Assembly: GCA_000310025.1 (NCBI GenBank)
Contig: FN649730.1
Span: 465,820 to 478,344, forward strand
Length of the DNA stretch: 12,525 bases
DNA from: Ectocarpus siliculosus
Lineage: Eukaryota > Sar > Phaeophyceae > Ectocarpales > Ectocarpaceae
Direction of reading: 5' to 3'
Under the pieces are notes generated by a model. It did not search any database. It had not been told where the DNA came from and saw only the letters and a program-made list of their open reading frames with translations. The position numbers and the translations under genes were made by a program. Positions 7,806-12,525 of this stretch are shown piece after piece; position 1 is the stretch's first letter, and each line of letters starts with the position of its first letter.

Positions 7806-9920
7806 ATGGCCAGGGAGAAGGACATGACGGAGAGGGAATATGGGCATCTATCGGAGAAGAGTGATGCACCGGCAAGAGGAATGGCTGCCGGGAGAACGTC
7901 TACCTGGGCAGCTGGTGGAGCTGGTCTCGGTACACAACGGGTGAGCATGATGAATGACGGAAATTGTGCGTTGAGCGGTTACAGCAGCAGTCGCAAACCG
8001 CCCAAAATCCCGAACGATTCGGCGAAGGCCGTGAACTGGCTGCGGAGATTGCGGATTTTCCTGGCTAGCGAGGGTTTGGAGCAGACGCTTGAAGACACCT
8101 ATCCCACTGGCTATGTTCCTGTCATCAGCTGTTTGGATTGCATATATCTGAACCGGGTTCATGGTGCGGCGCTCGTTACGGCACACAAGCGGGCGTGGGG
8201 ATATCTGTTGGAAGCAACCTGCGGCACGGACATTGAAGAACGGTTGGCTGCTTGCGACTGCGTCCCTGAGGCGTGGAGGGTGATCCGCGAATGGGTTTTG
8301 CCTACTTTCGACGCCGAGAAGACATTGCTTGTGCGACGGTTGGAGGCAGTTGAGATGTCCCCTGGCGAGAACCCGAAGCTTTCCTTTGCCAGAGTTGATG
8401 GCATCGTCAACATCATGCGAGCTGTCGGCATTGAAAAATCCGAGCGGGAAATCGTCCACATCATTGTTCGCCAGCTTTCGCCCGAGTACGATGTCGAACG
8501 CAAGTCTATCCTGGCCGACCCCACCATTCCCCGAGCGAAAGTGGAAAAAGTTGTTCGCACCGCATACGCTAACAACGTCGAGACCAAGGAATTGGGCAAA
8601 TCGCAGGCGATCGGTGGTTTGGGGTGCGGTCATGGCGGCGGCGGTCAGAAGGGGAAACAACGGCGGCGGCAGCAGCAGCAGCAGCAGCAGCAACAGCAGT
8701 GGGTTCATCCGCAACCACCACCTGTACACCACCCACCTCCTAATTTCCCGACGTGGGGATCTGGGGGGCTCTATGACTGTGGGCGCAACGCCGTGTACCC
8801 GCAAGAGGAGTCAGCTCCGCCGCCAGGCGCTCCGATGGGTGCCGTTCATCAGTGCGTGAGGTGCGGGAGGCATGGACACTCACTCGGCGACTGCAATGCG
8901 CCACGACGCTTTGAAGGCCACTGCACCGCCTGCGGTGAATATGGTCATCGGCGCCGCATGTGTTGCACAACCGGCCGCATGCAACAGCACGTGCATGTCG
9001 GTGATGGAGAGGGTCTCAACGCGAGTGGCAACGACACTATGCCGTACCAGCAGCGGAAGCGACGACGGTGGAGGAGGCACAGGCACAGGCATCAGCCGGA
9101 GTCGCTCCTCCCCTTTGCAGATGGAGCGGTGGCATGGGGCACAGCAACTGCTGTGGGAGCGGCGACCGGTGGTGGTGGTTTCCCCGCTACGGTGGCGGGG
9201 GGAACGGCCGCGGCGCAGGCACTCGCGGCTGGAGCGGCGGCATCGGAGGCAGCAACGGCGGCGAGAGCGGGGACCCCCGGCAACAGAGTCTTCCCCGCGG
9301 CGGCGGCAGGGGCAACGGCCGGGGAGCAGGCACTTGCTGTTGAAGCGACGGTATCAGTGGTGCCACCGGCGGCGGCACCGGCGACGGATGAACTCGAAAG
9401 CATGAAAGAAGAGCTTGCTGACATACGGAGGCAATGGGGGAAATTGGCGGCCAAGAAACCGGCACTGCATGTGCAGCCGGGCCCACCACTTGTTGTGTCG
9501 TCAGCAGGCGTGGCTTCAGCAGCGGAAACAACGGTGGGGACGACGACAGGTATTGGTGTTTTCCCCGACTCGTCGATGGGGGGAACGGCCGGGGCGCCGT
9601 CAGCTGCAGGAACGGTGGCACTGGAGGTTTCGTCGACCTGCGGCCAGATACCCCCCGCCGTATCAACTGGGGGGGCGATCGCAGTGCCCACACCAGCAGC
9701 TACACCGGCACCAGCAGCGCAAGAAGCGGAGGACGCATGCGATGAGGATGGCTGTTGGTTGGACAATGGCGACGAAGGCGGCAACAGCAACGGCGGCAGC
9801 GGCGACGGCAGCTTCGTGGCGTTGTCTGCGGGTGCGGGTGCGGGTGCGGGTGCGGGGCATCCCGGCGCCCATCCGACCGTGTACAATGGTATCTGCGTGG
9901 TGCGGGACGATGGGGGGTAA
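7806..9920 (+). CDS. gag: Copia-type Gag protein, 704 aa, two CCHC zinc knuckles
   Basis: The ATG has a purine at -3 and G at +4, and is the first ATG of this long frame after the leader. Residues 64-97 and 126-255 have the UBN2-like Gag pattern (KPPKIPNDSAKAVNWLRRL, then WGYLLEA, AWRVIREW, LVRRLEAVEM, RQLSPEYDVER). Residues 281-298 are basic, then Q10. Knuckle 1 is C350-X2-C353-X4-H358-X4-C363; knuckle 2 is C373-X2-C376-X4-H381-X4-C386. Residues 417-430 are Arg/His-rich. Residues 440-700 are Ala/Gly/Thr-rich with about three imperfect 'FP...GGTAx' repeats, a short predicted coiled coil at 528-550, and an acidic CDEDGCW patch near the end. The protein would assemble particles and bind element RNA. 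It is longer than typical copia Gag because of the C-terminal tail. No protease motif follows; the TAA is genuine and no pol is found downstream. Confidence 0.92.
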   Translation: MAREKDMTEREYGHLSEKSDAPARGMAAGRTSTWAAGGAGLGTQRVSMMNDGNCALSGYSSSRKPPKIPNDSAKAVNWLRRLRIFLASEGLEQTLEDTYPTGYVPVISCLDCIYLNRVHGAALVTAHKRAWGYLLEATCGTDIEERLAACDCVPEAWRVIREWVLPTFDAEKTLLVRRLEAVEMSPGENPKLSFARVDGIVNIMRAVGIEKSEREIVHIIVRQLSPEYDVERKSILADPTIPRAKVEKVVRTAYANNVETKELGKSQAIGGLGCGHGGGGQKGKQRRRQQQQQQQQQQWVHPQPPPVHHPPPNFPTWGSGGLYDCGRNAVYPQEESAPPPGAPMGAVHQCVRCGRHGHSLGDCNAPRRFEGHCTACGEYGHRRRMCCTTGRMQQHVHVGDGEGLNASGNDTMPYQQRKRRRWRRHRHRHQPESLLPFADGAVAWGTATAVGAATGGGGFPATVAGGTAAAQALAAGAAASEAATAARAGTPGNRVFPAAAAGATAGEQALAVEATVSVVPPAAAPATDELESMKEELADIRRQWGKLAAKKPALHVQPGPPLVVSSAGVASAAETTVGTTTGIGVFPDSSMGGTAGAPSAAGTVALEVSSTCGQIPPAVSTGGAIAVPTPAATPAPAAQEAEDACDEDGCWLDNGDEGGNSNGGSGDGSFVALSAGAGAGAGAGHPGAHPTVYNGICVVRDDGG

Positions 9921-10390
9921 TGCCAGGGCTGGACATTTGATCGTGGCTGGAAGGGTGCGGCATGGATTGAGAGGCTACGTGCTCGGGAGCTACCGTGCGA
10001 GATGACCGGTGGTTGCACAATGAGTCTACGCGCGATTCAGGCACGTTCGTGATTGTGTTTATTTGGCTATCTATTTTCTGGGTCGATTTTGTTGGTTGAA
10101 AGCCATGAGTTTGAGAACTGCGTCGACTTAGGCTGTTGTGTTGCGATGCTCACGAACGAACGTGGTGTTTATGGTCCGTGGTACATGCGTTTTTCATTTG
10201 TCAAGGATATGGTTTGCATAGTCTAGGACTTCACCGCGCCGAATGGTGCAGTTGATGTTGTTGGGTCACTGCTAGCACTGCTGTCGAAAATCATGGGGGG
10301 GGATGAATGTGATGCTGAGATGCCATGATCTTCGCCGCAGTAGAAGCAGAGTTCTAGCGGACGTTCGGGTTTGATTGTTCATTTTGTTCA

Positions 10391-10672
10391 CGTTTTCCGC
10401 GTTTTACCTGCGGAAAATGAGGAGAAGTCCTCAATTCTTGTTTGTTTGCGATTCCGCGTTCCTGCGGAGTTTGAGGCAACTTCGTCCTCAATTCTTGTTT
10501 GTTTGCGATTCGCGTTTACCTGCGGAGTTTGAGGTAACTTCATGATACTTGTCTGATTCCTCGTTCCTAGGATAACAAATACATTTATTTCTTGTTTATT
10601 CGCGATTCCGCGTTTTTCCCGCGGAGTTCGGAGGTAACTTCATGATATTCGTTTGATTTCTCGTTGTTTGGA
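10391..10672 (+). repeat. Tandem hairpin-bearing repeats in the 3' non-coding region
   Basis: Four related blocks each hold a CCGC...GCGG foldback. The first is TTTTCCGC/GCGGAAAA with a 9-nt loop (10393-10417). The second is CCGC/GCGG (10454-10467). The third is a damaged version near 10511-10525. The fourth is CCGCG/CGCGG (10608-10624). Blocks two to four share CTTGTTT(G)TTTGCGATT before, and GGAGTTTGAGGYAACTTC after, the foldback. Blocks three and four add CATGATA.T.GT.TGATT.CTCG. Stems survive base changes in part, which hints at a folded RNA. Confidence 0.75.
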
Positions 10673-10690
10673 TCCGAGAGTTGTTGCAGC

Positions 10691-10702
10691 AGGGGGGCTG
10701 TT
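10691..10702 (+). other. Internal duplicate of the polypurine-tract/LTR-start junction
   Basis: AGGGGGGCTGTT here is identical to the 12 bases spanning the polypurine tract and LTR start at 11339-11350. A weaker AGGGAGGCTGTC follows at 10731. It could act as a second plus-strand priming site, like the central polypurine tracts of Ty1 and lentiviruses, or be a leftover of an old LTR junction. Coincidence cannot be excluded. Confidence 0.4.
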
Positions 10703-11335
10703 AGCGTTTGTGTTTTGGGAGATGATGCAGCAGGGAGGCTGTCAAAAGTCCATGTCTGGATGTTTGAGAAACGGCATAATTGGCGAAAGTTTCCTCTGGC
10801 GTCTTTGAACGCCGGGTTTTTAACGTTCGTCTATTTGTGCCGCATGTATTAGGTATTGAATACTGTTCTGAACGATGTATTGGAGGAAGGATTTGACATA
10901 TTTTGGTAAGACATGGTTGAGGCCTATGTGCTTCCGAAGCTTATTTCAAATTGGTCAATGAGTTGAAACACAGTTTTGTGCGAGGGTTTGTTCGAGGTAT
11001 TTGTTGACGCGTTTTGCCAGAGTTGTCCGTCCAGAGTCTTTATGACGTGGCTCTGATGTAATGTTGATCTTTGCTGAGTAATCTTCCAAGGATAATTCTT
11101 TGTGTTTGACTGCTTGAGAATGTGGTGACGACATTTTCTCGAGAGGAGTGCTTGTTAAGACTCTTAGTGAAGTTCCATAGTCGTAGGAGGAGTAGTAACC
11201 TGAAACATGAATATTCGATAGATCCGGGAGTTGAGATGATTTATTTGTGGATACGAAAGATGAATGGTTTTTAGATTTATTGCCGTTTTACCTGGCGATA
11301 TGTACGGAGGATCTCGTAGATCGTATCTCGTACCG

Positions 11336-11346
11336 AGTAGGGGGGC
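11336..11346 (+). other. Polypurine tract
   Basis: GAGTAGGGGGG followed by C lies directly upstream of the 3' LTR start at 11347, where plus-strand DNA synthesis should be primed. Position relative to the LTR is the main support. Confidence 0.7.
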
Positions 11347-11958
11347 TGTTTGTGTGTGTTAAGGAGGACCCGATTCGCAGGGTACCCGTCGATTGACTTT
11401 TACCAGAATCGGTACACCTTCGCATATATATATATGGCGTCAGCAGGATACTGGTTCGAATATCCTTGGGTGCACATTTTTTCTCCTGACTTGGACATTT
11501 TCCCATGGACACAATGTGTGTCAGTCCTGAGAACACACATCTTGAAATCGATCCTATAAAGAAAGAACCTTGTGACACTTCCATCGAATTACCCGTCCTG
11601 ACCACAAGAGGTTCCCAGTTGAGGGTAAATTCTGTGGGTGGAGAGTGTTTTAAGGAGGACCCGATTCGCAGGGTATCCGTCGATTGACTTTTACCAGAAT
11701 CGGTACACCTTCGCATGTCAATGTGTACTCGGCAGGATACAATTCTCCGAGATCTCCGAGGGGGTTACGCAAATGAGATATATATGGGTATGATAGACAG
11801 ACTTGGTGCAGCAGGCTTTGCCTCTTCTTGCTTACGTCTGTCTGTCACTCGTTAAACTCTCTAATAATCAAGGAACTTGAGTCACTCCTTTGTGCAACAC
11901 GCTCTCGACAAGAGCCCGCGAGCGTGATAACATAGTACACGCGCCGACACCCCAAACA
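11347..11958 (+). repeat. 3' LTR (612 bp) of the gag-only element
   Basis: It starts TGTTTGTGTG after the polypurine tract and ends CCCCAAACA before the CCACT duplication. It has the upstream ~366 bp missing from the 5' LTR and lacks the 329-bp block of the 5' LTR (joint AATCAAG|GAACTTGA at 11872/11873). TATA-like strings lie at 11423-11436 and 11779-11786; the first falls in the part absent from the 5' LTR. A full-length LTR with both blocks would be about 940 bp. Confidence 0.88.
11359..11716 (+). repeat. 67-bp direct repeat inside the 3' LTR (11359-11425 and 11650-11716)
   Basis: The two units, 291 bp apart, begin TTAAGGAGGACCCGATTCGC and end ACACCTTCGCAT, with one C/T difference seen by eye. 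Similarity resumes at GCAGGATAC (11443 and 11732) after an AT microsatellite in the first copy, so the original duplication was about 95 bp. The pair is typical of U3 enhancer-like duplications. Frames crossing it on either strand repeat the same peptide and are not genes. Confidence 0.85.
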
Positions 11959-12120
11959 CCACTGCTGTATCTCGACCTACAATACTCCATCACAAACCAG
12001 CCCTGGCAGAAGTGCGTGGAAGATGCTGTGACAGCACCACTAAGTCGACACTCGTACGACTTGATTGTACAGTCGGCGTCTTGTCCATACTGCTGTAGAA
12101 ATAGAAAAATCGAGCCATCT
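11959..12120 (+). repeat. Dispersed repeat unit copy 2, right piece, beginning with CCACT
   Basis: CCACT at 11959-11963 is the second target-site duplication. The sequence that follows is collinear with copy 1 from 6525 on (CTGTATCTCGACCTACAATA against 6528-6547), ending near CGAGCCATC (12119), which matches CGAGCTATG (6900-6908). It lacks about 210 bp present in copy 1. Confidence 0.8.
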
Positions 12121-12236
12121 TTTTTTTATTTTTTTCCATACTACTAACAAGAAATGTATCACGTCACGACGACCATCATGTGAGTATATATATAACATGA
12201 TAACGGAAACAAAAGAAAAAGGAAAGATATGCACCT
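12121..12236. other. Short spacer with T-run and ATCATGT/ACATGAT foldback
   Basis: A T-rich run is followed by a 7-bp perfect inverted repeat (12175-12181 and 12195-12201) whose loop contains (TA)n. No gene. The bases just before the next LTR read TGCACCT. Confidence 0.5.
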
Positions 12237-12525
12237 TGTTGGATGTACTCACAGCATTGACAGATTATTGCAACCGAGGAATGTTCCTAGAAGATGGAGC
12301 GGGGGATTTTGGGGGTTCCGCAGTTGTAATAAATTGGGGGAATGGTGGTACCATCTTTGCCACATATTATTGTTTTCTGGGTATGCGTGTCAGCAACGGT
12401 GTTGGCCACGTGCCCTTGATTTATTCATCTTCCTTTTTCCCGGCTATCACGCCCTGGGCTATCACGCCCGTGCCCATACTACCTATCCACCATCTATCAC
12501 GCTGCCAGGCTTTCACGCCTCTAGG
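12237..12525 (+). repeat. Diverged copia LTR, partial, in opposite orientation to the left one
   Basis: It begins TGTTGGATGTACTCACAGCA, identical over 21 bases to the LTR start at 4691 on the other strand. It then follows that LTR with many substitutions (roughly three quarters identical by eye), including CAGATTATTGC, GGTGGTACCA and the GGCTATCACGCC minisatellite. It is cut by the window edge about 140-230 bp before the expected end. Whether it is a solo LTR or the 5' LTR of another plus-strand element cannot be seen. Confidence 0.8.

Larger units (their letters stand above)
9921..11338 (+). other. Non-coding 3' region of the gag-only element (no pol)
   Basis: In autonomous copia elements pol follows gag. 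Here 1.4 kb follows with stops in all frames and no protease, integrase, RT or RNase H motif on either strand; the longest ATG frame is 62 codons without recognisable features. It contains the hairpin repeats at 10391-10672, two GGGGGGCTGTT / GGGAGGCTGTC words near 10691 and 10731, and otherwise unstructured T/G-rich sequence. It may carry cis-acting RNA signals, but that is inference. Confidence 0.75.
6962..11958 (+). mobile_element. Complete non-autonomous gag-only LTR retrotransposon (4,997 bp)
   Basis: The boundaries rest on four independent signs: 5-bp target duplication CCACT on both sides; LTR start TGTTTGTGTG at both 6962 and 11347; LTR end ACACCCCAAACA at both 7535 and 11958; and continuity of the interrupted host repeat. 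Internal parts in order are a primer-binding-site-like sequence, a leader with a duplicated segment, one 704-aa Gag ORF, a 1.4-kb non-coding tail and a polypurine tract. No protease, integrase, reverse transcriptase or RNase H is encoded. It therefore resembles plant TR-GAG elements and depends on enzymes in trans. The near-identity of the shared LTR parts indicates a recent insertion. Confidence 0.9.

Noticed and set aside
7848-8804. 318-codon open frame antisense to the gag N-terminal region
   Set aside because: The sense strand shows clear UBN2-like and polyglutamine features; the antisense polyleucine is just the CAG run read backwards.
9750-9770. CWLDNGDE in the gag-only protein as a possible protease active site (W..DSGA)
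   Set aside because: Spacing and residues differ from the copia WxxDSGA motif, and none of the downstream protease strands is present.
9092-10018. 308-codon open frame antisense to the gag C-terminal region
   Set aside because: It is opposite GC-rich, repetitive gag sequence, has only low-complexity Ala/Pro/Ser content and no domain. Absence of stops is expected from the base composition.
11505-11687. 60-codon plus-strand ORF and 142-codon minus-strand ORF in the 3' LTR
   Set aside because: Both cross the 67-bp direct repeat inside the LTR and encode the same peptide twice; no start context or domain supports a gene.
6970-11722. LTR start placed at TGYGTACTCGG in both LTRs
   Set aside because: That boundary gives no target-site duplication. 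Moving to TGTTTGTGTG gives CCACT on both sides, a polypurine tract and inverted termini.

Overview
This is eukaryotic repeat DNA. It holds no bacterial operon, no tRNA or rRNA gene, no CRISPR array, and no host gene that I can recognise. Copia-type LTR retrotransposons, glutamine-rich Gag proteins encoded by CAG/CTG runs and fragmented nested repeats suggest a repeat-rich protist or algal genome. A stramenopile such as a brown alga is plausible, but the organism is an inference.

Layout from left to right. (1) Positions 1-4691, minus strand: the 5' half of an autonomous Ty1/copia retrotransposon. In transcription order it has an LTR (about 4691 to 4170), gag starting at 4121, a +1 frame change near 3690-3645, and then a 1,230-codon open frame. 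That frame encodes the rest of Gag, a variant zinc knuckle, an aspartic protease (DSGAS) and an HHCC plus DD35E integrase. It runs off the left edge before reverse transcriptase, RNase H and the second LTR. (2) Positions 4692-6490: non-coding DNA with a purine-rich tract, a degenerate direct-repeat array, a candidate 253-bp TTAA-flanked MITE, and AT-rich repeats. (3) Positions 6492-6961 and 11959-12120: two tandem copies of a dispersed repeat. The second copy is split in two by an insertion. (4) Positions 6962-11958, plus strand: a complete 4,997-bp gag-only LTR retrotransposon. It has a CCACT target-site duplication on both sides, LTRs beginning TGTTTG and ending CAAACA, a primer-binding-site-like sequence, a repeated leader, one 704-aa Gag ORF with two CCHC knuckles, a 1.4-kb hairpin-bearing non-coding tail, and a polypurine tract. 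It has no protease, integrase or reverse transcriptase, so it must be moved by enzymes from another element. (5) Positions 12237-12525, plus strand: the first 289 bp of a diverged LTR of the same family as the LTR in (1), in opposite orientation and cut by the window edge.

How the parts relate: the plus-strand element fits the non-autonomous gag-only type (TR-GAG-like). The minus-strand copia element, or a relative, is the kind of element that could supply its missing enzymes, but nothing here proves that pairing. The two LTRs of the gag-only element are nearly identical where they align. Each nevertheless lacks a block of more than 300 bp that the other has, which is the most unusual structural feature of the window.
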